Assembly (NCBI GenBank): GCA_026397955.1
Contig: JAPLTV010000014.1
Location: forward strand, 1-64,000
Source: Verrucomicrobiota bacterium
GTDB lineage: Bacteria > Verrucomicrobiota > Verrucomicrobiia > Opitutales > UBA953
Length of the DNA stretch: 64,000 nucleotides
Reading direction: 5' to 3'
Below are positions 8,973 through 17,495 of this stretch, piece after piece. How positions within the stretch are numbered: position 1 is the first letter of the stretch; each line of letters begins with the position of its first letter. The notes under the pieces were generated by a model. It saw only the letters and a program-made list of their open reading frames with translations. It was not told the origin of the DNA and ran no database searches. The position numbers and the translations under genes are program-made.

Positions 8973-10426
8973 AGGGCGGCTTGCTGGTGGGCGAAACCGT
9001 GGGCGGCCTCGAAAAGACGGCCCGCGGCGAGGAGTTTGGCTTCGGAGAGCGGTGCTCCGACGAGATGGAATCCGACCGGAAGGTGGCCAGACTTACCGCA
9101 GGGCACCGAGATCGCCGGGAGGCCGGCGAGGTTAGCGGGAATCGTGAAGATGTCCTCGAGGTAGAGCTGCAGCGGATCCGAAGCCTTCTCACCCACCTTG
9201 AAGGCAGGCGTCGTGACCGTCGGGGTAAGCAGCACGTCGACACCGGCGAGGGCGGCGAGGTATTCGGCACGGATCTTCGCGCGGGCACGGAGGGCACGGA
9301 CGTAATAGGCGTCGGCGTAACCGGCGCTGAGCACGAACGTGCCGAGCAGGATGCGGCGCTTCACTTCAGGACCAAAACCCTCGGAGCGACTGGCCGTCAT
9401 CATCTCGACCGGCGTGCCGGCGGAGGCGGAGCGATGTCCGTAGCGGACGCCGTCATAGCGGCCGAGGTTCGAGGAAGCCTCGGCGGTCGCGACGACGTAA
9501 TAGGTCGGCACGGCGAGATCGGCGGAAGGCAACTCGACCTCGGAGATTGCGCAACCCTGCGCGCGGTAGAATTCGACCGCGGCGTTGACTGCGGCAGCGA
9601 CCTCAGGGGCGACACCCTTGCCGAGGAAACCCTTCGGGATGCCGATGCGGAGCTTCTTGGCGTCACCAGCTGGCGTGAGCGCGCGGTCGGACGGGCTGAA
9701 GCAGGTCATGTCACGCGCGTCGGCCGAGGCCAACGCGTTGAGGAGGAGTTCGCAGTCTTCGATGCTACGGGCCATCGGACCGATCTGGTCGAGCGACGAA
9801 GCGAAGGCCACGAGGCCGAAGCGGGAGATGAGGCCGTAAGTCGGCTTCAGTCCGACCACGCCGCAATGCGAGGCGGGCTGGCGGATCGAGCCACCCGTAT
9901 CGGAACCGAGCGAGAGCGGCACCAAGCCGGCCGCGAGGGCTGCGGCGCTGCCACCGGAAGAACCGCCCGGGATGCGGGCGAGGTCCCAAGGATTGAACGT
10001 CTTACGGATCGCCGAGTTCTCCGTGGAGGAGCCCATCGCGAACTCGTCCATGTTCAGGCGACCGTAGAGAATCGCGCCGGCGGCGCGGAGGCGTTCGGCA
10101 ACGTGCGAGTCATAAGGCGAGACCAGCGACGCGAGCATCTTGCTCGAGCAGGTGAGCGGCTGACCTTTCACCGCGATGTTGTCCTTGATCGCGACCGGGA
10201 TACCTTCAAGCGGACCCCTGCCCTGCCCGGCCTTGCGGCGAGCATCAGAAGCGTCGGCCTGCGCGAGCACGTCAGCCTGGTCGAGATGCGTGAAAGCGCC
10301 GACCTTATCGTTCACCGCCTGATAACGAGCGATGAGGGCTTCACAAAGGGCGCGGGACGTGAGCGTGCCGGCCGCGAGGCGGCGACCGAGCTCAGCGGCG
10401 GAAAGCGTATGGAGCGCGTCAGCCAT
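8969..10426 (-). CDS. gatA: Asp/Glu-tRNA amidotransferase subunit A
   Basis: This 485-residue amidase-signature enzyme releases ammonia from glutamine and channels it to GatB. The catalytic Ser-cisSer-Lys triad is recognisable: the lysine in VAIKDNI and the two serines in the glycine/serine-rich GGSSGGSAAA and DTGGSIRQP segments. Length matches the family. The gene lies 3 nt after gatC and overlaps gatB by 4 nt, so the three subunits are probably made in fixed ratio. Confidence 0.97.
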
Positions 10427-10429
10427 GGC

Positions 10430-10720
10430 TTACGATTCGTCGTCCACGACGCGCGGGACGGAGATCTGCCCGTCGCGCGAGGCGGGGGCGATGCGGGTGA
10501 CGGCTTCGGCGCCAAGGACCGGGCCTGGCTCATCGGAGCGGAGGGCAGCTTCGTTGACGACGCGGGCGTCATCAATCGTCGCGGGCAGATCGGCATCCGC
10601 CAACGCCTGGAAGTGGCCCAGGATCTGGTTGAGCTGCGACGAGTAGAGTGCCTTCTCCTCGGCCGTGAGGCTGAGGCGGGCGAGCTTCGCGAGGTGGTCG
10701 ATGTCGAAACCTTCGGCCAT
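10430..10720 (-). CDS. gatC: Asp/Glu-tRNA amidotransferase subunit C
   Basis: The 96-residue helical subunit stabilises the GatA-GatB interface. It has the family start (IDHLAKLARLSLTAEE) with the helix-loop region that wraps GatA, and the C-terminal R-x-D-E-P-like stretch (LRSDEPGP). It is placed 5 nt after pheT and 3 nt before gatA. The pairing of pheST with gatCAB puts two tRNA-charging systems under one promoter. Confidence 0.93.
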   Translation of the reverse strand: MAEGFDIDHLAKLARLSLTAEEKALYSSQLNQILGHFQALADADLPATIDDARVVNEAALRSDEPGPVLGAEAVTRIAPASRDGQISVPRVVDDES

Positions 10721-10725
10721 GGGAA

Positions 10726-13161
10726 TCAGCGGCGGACGGTCCAGCCGGCGCCCTTCTCGAGCGTCGCAATGACCACACCGAGGGCTTGGTTGGTTTCTTC
10801 GTCGGTGAGCGTGCGGGCCGCGTGGCGCCAGCGGATTTCGAAGGCCAGGCTGCGGTGGCCTTCAGGGAGACCCGGGCCGGTGAAGACGTCGAAGCAGTTG
10901 ACCGACTCCAGCGCGAACTCCTTGCCAGCGGCCTTGGAGGCGCCTTGGCGGACACGGCTTTCGACTTCGGCGGCGGCGATGTCGAGCGGGACGATGACCG
11001 CGACGTCCTTGGTGACGGGCGGGAAAGAGGAGAAGGCTTCGAAGCGCGGGATCTTGCGGGCTTCGGCGAAGGCCGAGCGCGGGAAGCAGACTTCACCGGC
11101 GATGACCGAGCTCTTCAGTCCGAGGGAACGCGTCCAGCGGAGATCGAGGACGCCACAGGCGCCTTCCGCGGCGCGGCCACGGTCGACGAGGGTGGCGGCG
11201 TGGTCAGCCTGCCAGAGACCGCCGGTGGCGGCGGCGAACGAAAGACGAACCGAAGCGACACCGGCGAGCGCGGCGGCGTCCTGCAGGAAACGCTTGGCGC
11301 GGAGAGCGTCGAACGCTTCGCGGGACTTCCAGGAACGCGTCACCGGTTCGGCGACGATCGCGAAGGCGACCGAGATGAATTCGCGCACCGTACCATCGGC
11401 CTGCGGACGGAAGACCGTGCCGACTTCGAAGAGACCATGCGGGTCGGCGTGGACCGAGAGATTGAGCGCGAGCGCACCGGCGAGACCCGGGACGAGCGAC
11501 GCGCGGAGGTGCGTCTGTTCGGCCGTCAGCGGATTATCCATCGCGACCAAGGCGGCCTTGTCGGCGCCGAGCGTGCGTTCGAGTTCCGCCGCGTCGCGGA
11601 GCGAGTAGTGGCAGCACTCCGTGAAGCCGGCGCCCACGAGGCGGGCCGAGATTTCGCGGGTGAAGACGGACGTCAGCGCATCTTCGTCGCCCGGGAGCGG
11701 GGCGATCGGACGGCCGGCGGGTACCTTATCGGTGCCATGGATGCGGATGAATTCCTCAACCAGGTCGATGGGACGGGTCACGTCGGAACGGAACGAAGGC
11801 ACCAGCACCGAAAAACCGGCGGCGGAAGGCTTCACCGTGAAACCCAGACGAGCAAAGGCCGCGTTGACGTCGGCATCAGCAATCGGCGTACCGAGTTTCG
11901 CGGCGACATAGCCAGCGGGCAGCTCGATGGTCACGTCGGCACGTGGAGGTTTGCCCACGGCGACAGCGGGTCCAGCCACCTGGGCGCCGGCGAGTTCGAT
12001 GAGGAGGTCCGTGGCGAGGCGCGAGGCGAGCTCGACGCCGGCTGGATCCACGTCACGGGCGAAGCGATGGGAAGAGTCGGTCGACACGCCGATACGGCGA
12101 GCGACGCGGCGGATTTCGCCGGGGCGGAACCAAGCGGCTTCGAGGAGGACTTCGGTCGTGGATTCGGTCACGCCGGAATCGACGCCACCCATCACGCCGG
12201 CGACGACGAGCGGGCGCTGGGCGTCAGCGATGACGCAGACGCCGGTCTCGAGCTTCACCTTCTTGCCGTCGAGCAGGACGATCTCTTCGCCTTCGCGGGC
12301 CGGGCGGGCTTCGATGCCTTCGGAGACCTTCTTCGCGTCGAACGCGTGGAGCGGCTGGCCCAGTTCGAGCAGCACCCAGTTCGTGATATCGACCACGTTA
12401 TTGATCGGACGGAGGCCGGCGGCCTCGAGGTCGCGGCGGAGCCATTCCGGACTCGGGCCGACCTTCACGTTCTTCAGCGTGCGCAGCGTGTAGTAAGGAC
12501 AGAACTCGGAGGACGAGCGGACGAACTTCACCGCGTCGGCGGCGGAAGGCGCGGACGCGAAGCCCGCGGCGGTCTTCACCGCGAGCGGCTTGAGCGTCAG
12601 ACCCAAGGCGGCGGCGAGGTCTCGGGCGACGCCGCGAATGCCGAGGCAATCGCCGCGGTTCGGCGTAACCGAGATTTCAAGCACCGTATCCGGCGCGCCG
12701 AAAAGGGCATTGAGCGGCGTGCCGAGGGCCGGCTGGCGCGGCGTCAGGATAAGCAGACCGTCCTCGCCCTTACCGAGACCGAGTTCTTCGGAGGAGCACA
12801 TCATGCCCGCCGAGTCGACGTCGCGGAGCTTCGAGACCGAGATCGCGAAACCGCCTGGCATCACCGTACCCGGGAGAGCGACCGGCACGCGGTCACCCGC
12901 CTTGAAATTCTTGGCGCCGCAGACGATCTGGCGGATGGCGCCATCGCCCACGTCGACTTGGCAGACGCTGAGACGATCGGCCTTCGGGTGTTTGTCGAAA
13001 GACTTAATCTCGCCGACCACCACCAGCGGCAGAGGCGCGAGACCGAAGGTCGTAACCGACTCCACCTCGAGGCCGAGCATCGGGAGCACTTCCGCGACGC
13101 GGTCGGCGGTGACGCCGGCGAGGTCGAGGTGACGGGAGAGGGCTTGGAAAGAGACTTTCAT
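10726..13161 (-). CDS. pheT: phenylalanyl-tRNA synthetase beta subunit
   Basis: The 811-residue beta chain of the (alpha-beta)2 enzyme. Domain order is standard: an N-terminal EMAP/OB tRNA-binding domain (about 40-150), the B3/B4 editing domain that hydrolyses mischarged Tyr-tRNA(Phe), the B5 DNA-binding-like domain, a core resembling a catalytic fold without activity, and a C-terminal ferredoxin-like anticodon-binding domain (about 715-811). The gene follows pheS after 3 nt and precedes gatC by 5 nt. Confidence 0.97.
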   Translation of the reverse strand: MKVSFQALSRHLDLAGVTADRVAEVLPMLGLEVESVTTFGLAPLPLVVVGEIKSFDKHPKADRLSVCQVDVGDGAIRQIVCGAKNFKAGDRVPVALPGTVMPGGFAISVSKLRDVDSAGMMCSSEELGLGKGEDGLLILTPRQPALGTPLNALFGAPDTVLEISVTPNRGDCLGIRGVARDLAAALGLTLKPLAVKTAAGFASAPSAADAVKFVRSSSEFCPYYTLRTLKNVKVGPSPEWLRRDLEAAGLRPINNVVDITNWVLLELGQPLHAFDAKKVSEGIEARPAREGEEIVLLDGKKVKLETGVCVIADAQRPLVVAGVMGGVDSGVTESTTEVLLEAAWFRPGEIRRVARRIGVSTDSSHRFARDVDPAGVELASRLATDLLIELAGAQVAGPAVAVGKPPRADVTIELPAGYVAAKLGTPIADADVNAAFARLGFTVKPSAAGFSVLVPSFRSDVTRPIDLVEEFIRIHGTDKVPAGRPIAPLPGDEDALTSVFTREISARLVGAGFTECCHYSLRDAAELERTLGADKAALVAMDNPLTAEQTHLRASLVPGLAGALALNLSVHADPHGLFEVGTVFRPQADGTVREFISVAFAIVAEPVTRSWKSREAFDALRAKRFLQDAAALAGVASVRLSFAAATGGLWQADHAATLVDRGRAAEGACGVLDLRWTRSLGLKSSVIAGEVCFPRSAFAEARKIPRFEAFSSFPPVTKDVAVIVPLDIAAAEVESRVRQGASKAAGKEFALESVNCFDVFTGPGLPEGHRSLAFEIRWRHAARTLTDEETNQALGVVIATLEKGAGWTVRR

Positions 13162-13164
13162 GGC

Positions 13165-14205
13165 TTAGGCGAACTGGCGCAGGAAGCGCGTGTCGTTGTT
13201 GTAGAAGTGGCGGATATCGTCGATGCCGTGGACCAGCATCGCGATACGTTCGAGGCCGAGGCCGAAGGCGAGGCCTGACCATTCGTTCGGATCGAGGCCG
13301 CAGAGTTCGAGCACCTTCGGGTCGACGAGGCCGCAGCCCATAATCTCGAGCCAGCGATTGGAGAGGCGGCCCAGGTTAGGCGAGCGGAGGTCCATCTCGA
13401 AGGACGGTTCCGTGAACGGGAAGAAAGACGGACGCAGGCGGATCTCGGCGTCGGCGCCGAAGGTCTCCTTCACGAAGAAGTCGAGCACGCCGCGGAGATC
13501 GGCGAGCGTCACGTTACGGTCGATCCAGAGCCCTTCGACCTGGTGGAAGTTGGCGGAGTGCGTCGCGTCGACCGCGTCGCGGCGGAAGCAGCGGCCCGGG
13601 GCGACGATACGGAACGGCGGCTTACGCGAGAGCATCGTGCGGACCTGCACGCTGGACGTGTGCGTGCGGAGGAGGATCGCCTCGTCGGCCTTGCGGGGAG
13701 CGTCGGCGGAGCGGAACGCCTTCGGCATGTAGAGCGTATCCTGCATATCGCGGGCCGGGTGATCGGCCGGCGTGTTGAGCGCGTCGAAGCAATGCCACTC
13801 CGTCTCGACCTCGGGGCCGTCGGCGACGACGAAGCCGAGCTTACGGAAGGAAGCCAGGATACGTTCGCGCGTGCGGGAAAGCGGATGCAGCGAGCCCGCC
13901 GGAGCGTCGGGGCTCGGGAGGGTCGGGTCGACGGAGGCGCCGAGAGCGGCAGCAATCTCGGCGTTCTCGACCTTGACGAGGAGTACGGCGAGGAGTTCCT
14001 CGACGGACTTCTTTGCCTCGTTGATGAGCTTGCCCACAACCGGGCGTTCTTCCTTCGAAAGGGTGGCCATCCCCTTCATCACCTGGGTCAGGGAGCCATT
14101 GGGGCCGACGACGCGCGCCTTGAAGGCTTCGAGCTCGGCGCGGGTGGCGACGGCGGAGGCTTCTTGGGTGGCGGCGGCGACGAGTTGGGCGAGCTGCTGC
14201 TGCAT
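13165..14205 (-). CDS. pheS: phenylalanyl-tRNA synthetase alpha subunit
   Basis: The 346-residue class II catalytic subunit charges tRNA(Phe). An N-terminal coiled-coil arm (about 1-90) is followed by the class II core with motif 2 (near FRRDAVDATHS) and motif 3 (GLAFGLGLERIAML). The frame is open 15 codons further upstream to 14250. The start at 14205 (MQQQL) is preferred because it gives the normal family length and because TTGCCG lies 29 nt before it, in keeping with other promoters here. A terminator just upstream separates it from rplT. Confidence 0.95.
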   Translation of the reverse strand: MQQQLAQLVAAATQEASAVATRAELEAFKARVVGPNGSLTQVMKGMATLSKEERPVVGKLINEAKKSVEELLAVLLVKVENAEIAAALGASVDPTLPSPDAPAGSLHPLSRTRERILASFRKLGFVVADGPEVETEWHCFDALNTPADHPARDMQDTLYMPKAFRSADAPRKADEAILLRTHTSSVQVRTMLSRKPPFRIVAPGRCFRRDAVDATHSANFHQVEGLWIDRNVTLADLRGVLDFFVKETFGADAEIRLRPSFFPFTEPSFEMDLRSPNLGRLSNRWLEIMGCGLVDPKVLELCGLDPNEWSGLAFGLGLERIAMLVHGIDDIRHFYNNDTRFLRQFA

Positions 14206-14211
14206 GGATTG

Positions 14212-14240
14212 ATTTGTGTGTTGGAGGGGGTAATCGGCAA
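14212..14240 (-). promoter_or_regulatory. putative pheS promoter, possibly leaderless
   Basis: On the minus strand TTGCCG (14235-14240), a 17-nt spacer and ACAAAT (14212-14217), then 6 nt to the ATG at 14205. It lies immediately after the rplT terminator, so the pheST-gatCAB genes can be transcribed independently. Confidence 0.4.
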
Positions 14241-14251
14241 GCGAAAGCACC

Positions 14252-14285
14252 TTAAAACAAAGAAGCCCCGGAGGGCCGGGGCTTC
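14252..14285 (-). terminator. intrinsic terminator after rplT
   Basis: A perfect 10-bp stem (GAAGCCCCGG at 14262-14271 with its reverse complement at 14276-14285) has a 4-nt loop. On the minus strand it is followed by TTTGTTTTAA. It would end transcription of rpmI-rplT or attenuate read-through into pheS. Confidence 0.88.
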
Positions 14286-14306
14286 GTGAAGGGACGTTAA
14301 GTCGTC

Positions 14307-14663
14307 TTAGACGAGAGCGGCCTGGGCCTTCTTGACGATCGCTTCGAAAGCGGGGGCGTCATGGATGGCCAGTTCGCTCAGATTCTTACGGTCCATCGTG
14401 ATGTTGGCCTTTTTCAGACCAGAGATCAGACGGCTGTAGGAAATGCCGAGGGGACGGCAGGCGGCGTTGAGACGCACGATCCACAGCTGACGGAACGTCG
14501 ACTTGTTCTTGCGGCGGTCGCGATAAGCGAACTTCTGCGCGCGCTGAACGGCCTCGAGGGCGTAGACGTACAGACGGGATTTGTTTCCGAAGTAGCCCTT
14601 AGCGGCTTTGATCGCGCGCTTCTTTCGGGCCTTGGTGGCCGGGCCATTGGTTGCTCTAGGCAT
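14307..14663 (-). CDS. rplT: 50S ribosomal protein L20
   Basis: The 118-residue basic protein is an early-assembly component of the large subunit. It shows the family's N-terminal R-rich tail, the GYFGNKSRLY and QKFAYRDRRKNK segments, LWIVRLNAA, and the typical C-terminal globular half. It lies 83 nt after rpmI. In E. coli L20 represses its own operon through a leader structure involving infC; here infC is elsewhere, so that circuit is unlikely to work the same way. Confidence 0.97.
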   Translation of the reverse strand: MPRATNGPATKARKKRAIKAAKGYFGNKSRLYVYALEAVQRAQKFAYRDRRKNKSTFRQLWIVRLNAACRPLGISYSRLISGLKKANITMDRKNLSELAIHDAPAFEAIVKKAQAALV

Positions 14664-14746
14664 GTTGGTATTTGGTTTTGGTTTTGGTTAGATGGCCTCG
14701 GGGTCGCCTTAATGAACACCCGTTCGGCCAAAAAGTGGACGCCGGT

Positions 14747-14938
14747 TTAGGCGAAAGGCATGCTGGCCAGCATCTTCTTCTCGAAGCCGGAGTCGACGCG
14801 CTTGGACTTGTTGGCGCGACGGCGCTGCTTGCGGGATTTGGAGCTCAACAGGTGGCGTCCGTTAGGGGAACGGCGCATCACTTTGCCGGAACCGGTCACC
14901 TTGAAGCGCTTGGAGACTGACTTGCGGGTCTTTTGCAT
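14747..14938 (-). CDS. rpmI: 50S ribosomal protein L35
   Basis: The 63-residue basic protein starts at MQKTRKSVSKRFKVTGSGK and continues with the HLLSSKSRKQRRR core of L35. A longer upstream reading frame exists, but the family start fits the ATG at 14938. It is the first gene of rpmI-rplT and is transcribed away from bcp and infC. Confidence 0.95.
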   Translation of the reverse strand: MQKTRKSVSKRFKVTGSGKVMRRSPNGRHLLSSKSRKQRRRANKSKRVDSGFEKKMLASMPFA

Positions 14939-14953
14939 GGCGGAAAGGGTCGG

Positions 14954-14982
14954 AACAAAGGGCGTCCGGGGGGACTTGTAAA
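14954..14982 (-). promoter_or_regulatory. putative rpmI promoter
   Basis: On the minus strand TTTACA (14977-14982), a 17-nt spacer and TTTGTT (14954-14959). The leader before the rpmI ATG would be only about 10 nt, too short for the classic L20-binding regulatory structure. Confidence 0.45.
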
Positions 14983-15100
14983 GGGGAAAGGGCCGCTGGA
15001 GCGGAGATGGGCTCACTTTGTGCAGGGCGGCGGATCGGCCTGGCCGTTTGACAATCCCGCCCAAGCCCGCTCCCCTGCCCTGAACTCAATCCTTAAAACC

Positions 15101-15577
15101 ATGCTTTCCCTAGGAAAAAAGCCTAAACTGACCTTCAAAGTAGACGCCCTGGTGGACGGAAAGCCCGTCCATGGGCCATTTGGCGCCCTCCTGGACGGCC
15201 CGACCATCGTTTCCGTGTACATGCGCAACAACACGTCCGCCTGCGATAAACAGGCCGCCGAGATGGATAAAAACGAGAAAGCCATTGTTAGACAAGGGTT
15301 TAGGCTGATTGCGGTCTCCCGGGACACCTGCGCCTCCCATACCAAGTACGCCGCCAAGCATGGGTATAAGTTCACCTTGGTCGCGGACCCCGAGGACCTC
15401 TTCTCTCAGGCCCTCGATGCCATCGTCGAGAAATCCATGTATGGTAAGAAGTACCTCGGCCCCCTCCGGGCCGCCTACCTTTTCGACGGCGATGGCAAAC
15501 TCGTGGGCGTCGTCCCCAAGGTCGAGGCCGCCGCCCACGGCAAGCAGCTGCTCGAAGCGATCGCCGCCACGAAGTAA
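15101..15577 (+). CDS. bcp: peroxiredoxin of the BCP/PrxQ type
   Basis: The 158-residue product is a thioredoxin-fold thiol peroxidase. The peroxidatic cysteine lies in NNTSACDKQAAEM, the counterpart of the TPGCTKEA motif of BCP. The next conserved blocks, a SRDTCASH-type helix and the EKSMYGKKYLG plus FDGDGKLVGV segments, follow in the usual order. The cytoplasmic enzyme reduces hydrogen and alkyl peroxides with thioredoxin. The frame runs upstream to 14933, but the start at 15101 gives the family N-terminus. TTGACA at 15048-15053 is a candidate -35 on the plus strand, diverging from rpmI. Confidence 0.88.
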   Translation: MLSLGKKPKLTFKVDALVDGKPVHGPFGALLDGPTIVSVYMRNNTSACDKQAAEMDKNEKAIVRQGFRLIAVSRDTCASHTKYAAKHGYKFTLVADPEDLFSQALDAIVEKSMYGKKYLGPLRAAYLFDGDGKLVGVVPKVEAAAHGKQLLEAIAATK

Positions 15578-15671
15578 ACGGACGGTGCGCAGGGCGCGGC
15601 GGGGATAATCGGTGCTTGAACCATCGGCGACAAACGGGGAGTTTATCCGCCAGACACCTCCGCAGTACCTA

Positions 15672-16340
15672 ATGCCTTCGCCCTATCGTCCTAAAAGTCC
15701 CCGCCCGAAGAATAACGCGGGACAGAATCGCGGCAACTTCCGCAAAGAAGACAAAGGTCCGAAGCGCAACGACCGCATCCGCGCGACCGAAGTGCGCGTC
15801 ATCTCGCCCAAGGGTGAGATGATGGGCATCATGCCCACGCAGCAGGCGCTCGACCTCGCCCGCGAATTCGGCGTCGACCTGATCGAGATCGCCGCGACTG
15901 CCGTTCCGCCGGTCTGCAAACTTCAGGAATACGGCAAATACCTCTACGAAGAAGCCAAGAAGAATAAGCACCAGAAGACCGCGACAAAAGTTAAGGAGAT
16001 CAAACTGCGCCCGCGTATCGATGTGCATGACCTCTTCATCAAGGTCCGCCGGGCTGAGAACTTCCTCTTCCACGGCCACAAAATCAAACTGCTGCTCCAG
16101 TATCGCTACCGCGAGCTCGAGCACCCGGAGATTGGTATCGCCACCATCACCAAGGCCATCGAAGCGCTCTCGCACATCAGTACGCGCGACAACGAGCCCA
16201 AGCGGAGCGGCCGCGCGATTGTCGTCGGTCTCACGCCCGTCCAGCAGAATAAGCGCAAGCTCGTGCACAACGAGACTCCGGGCGAAGAAGACGGCGAGGA
16301 TGACTCCTCGGTAGACAACGGCGAGAATGACGCCGAATAA
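15672..16340 (+). CDS. infC: translation initiation factor IF-3
   Basis: IF-3 binds the 30S subunit, keeps it apart from 50S and checks the initiator tRNA. The core (about residues 33-205) has the RNDRIRATEVRVI start, the linker helix and the KVKEIKLRP C-domain motif. About 30 basic and disordered residues precede the core, and an acidic tail (GEEDGEDDSS) follows it, making 222 residues against about 180 in E. coli. A GTG at 15612 preceded by GGGGA would add 20 residues and cannot be ruled out. The start chosen is ATG, not the rare AUU/AUC of many infC genes. Unusually, it is separated and divergent from rpmI-rplT. Confidence 0.95.
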   Translation: MPSPYRPKSPRPKNNAGQNRGNFRKEDKGPKRNDRIRATEVRVISPKGEMMGIMPTQQALDLAREFGVDLIEIAATAVPPVCKLQEYGKYLYEEAKKNKHQKTATKVKEIKLRPRIDVHDLFIKVRRAENFLFHGHKIKLLLQYRYRELEHPEIGIATITKAIEALSHISTRDNEPKRSGRAIVVGLTPVQQNKRKLVHNETPGEEDGEDDSSVDNGENDAE

Positions 16341-17307
16341 GAACGTGCGGCGCTTAGCAGCGATACTTCTGCTGCTCAGCGTCGGTGCGCTACTTTCCGC
16401 GGCCTCGACCGATTATTACCTCGGTGAGTCGGTGCGACAACTGGGCCTCCGCGACGCCTCGCGCCAGGTGAGCGATGGCCGCAGCTCCGAACGTTACCTC
16501 TCGCGCGGCGGCATCTCCCTCTACGCAGAATACAGCAAGGACTTCGTCCTCATCGACGGCGTGAAGGTATTGCTCGACGACGCGATTGGCTCACAGCGCA
16601 GCCACCTCACCGTCTCCAAACGAGATTACGACAAGGTCTTCGTGCCGCTGTTTTGGGACCTGCCGAAGGACCCCGTCCGCCGCATCGTCCTCGACCCAGG
16701 CCACGGCGGCAAGGACACCGGCAAGGTGAACGGGCCTTACAAATACAACGAGAAGGCCGCCACGCTCGACACCGCCGCCCGCCTGAAGATTCTGCTCGAG
16801 AAGCAGGGCTTCGAGGTCGTGTTCACGCGGACCAAGGACGTCTTCGTGGACCTCGACGACCGCCCGGTCATCGCTACGAACGCCAAGGCGGACCTCTTCA
16901 TCAGCCTTCACTACAACGCTGGTCCCGCCGGCGACACCAGCAGCGACGGCATCGAGACCTACTGCCTTACCCCTGCTGGCCAGAAATCGACGAATGCGGG
17001 TAAGGCCAAGTCGACCACTGGCGTCGAACCGGGGAACCGTTTCGATACCGCCAACATGGCGCTCGCCTGGGGCATCCAGCGGCGCTTGGTGAAGAGCACT
17101 GGGGCCGATGACCGCGGCGTCCGACGGGCCCGCTTCGCCGTCCTGCGCACCCTCTCCTGCCCGGGCGTCCTCATCGAAGGAGGTTTTATGTCGAGCCGCA
17201 AGGAAGGTGCCCTGATCGCCGACGCGGCCTATCGTCAGAAGATCGCCGAGGCCGTGGCGGCCGGCATCGTGGATTACGCGGTCCGGGCTCGTCCGGCCGC
17301 AAAATAA
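16327..17307 (+). CDS. N-acetylmuramoyl-L-alanine amidase (Amidase_3 family)
   Basis: This periplasmic zinc amidase cuts the bond between MurNAc and L-Ala to split or remodel peptidoglycan. A hydrophobic N-terminal signal segment (about 8-26) precedes a short linker domain. The catalytic domain starts near residue 118 with IVLDPGHGGKDTG. Zinc and catalytic residues are visible: His in PGHGG, Glu in KYNEKAA, His in SLHYNA and Glu in LIEGGF. It overlaps infC by 14 nt, so it is likely co-transcribed with infC. Confidence 0.93.
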   Translation: MTPNKNVRRLAAILLLLSVGALLSAASTDYYLGESVRQLGLRDASRQVSDGRSSERYLSRGGISLYAEYSKDFVLIDGVKVLLDDAIGSQRSHLTVSKRDYDKVFVPLFWDLPKDPVRRIVLDPGHGGKDTGKVNGPYKYNEKAATLDTAARLKILLEKQGFEVVFTRTKDVFVDLDDRPVIATNAKADLFISLHYNAGPAGDTSSDGIETYCLTPAGQKSTNAGKAKSTTGVEPGNRFDTANMALAWGIQRRLVKSTGADDRGVRRARFAVLRTLSCPGVLIEGGFMSSRKEGALIADAAYRQKIAEAVAAGIVDYAVRARPAAK

Positions 17308-17495
17308 GCCAAGGCGGACGGACTGGCCGTCTTTTCCCCCAAAATCCGCTTGCCAACTGGTCCGGCGGACGGTTCGTTACACCTTCCCATCGGCCCGCTG
17401 GCATGTGTCAGCGGAGCCTCCGAAGGGAAAACCAAAAAACCAACCAAACCCTGGAAACGTCCTCCGCGACGGCCAGGACAAACAGTCAAAACAAC

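Noticed and set aside
8981-11608. 875-codon open frame opposite gatA, gatC and pheT
   Set aside because: It is antisense to well-identified genes; its composition is extremely Arg/Gly/Asp-rich, as expected from GC-rich codon usage on the other strand.
10786-13278. 830-codon open frame opposite pheT
   Set aside because: It mirrors pheT codons and has no recognisable domain.
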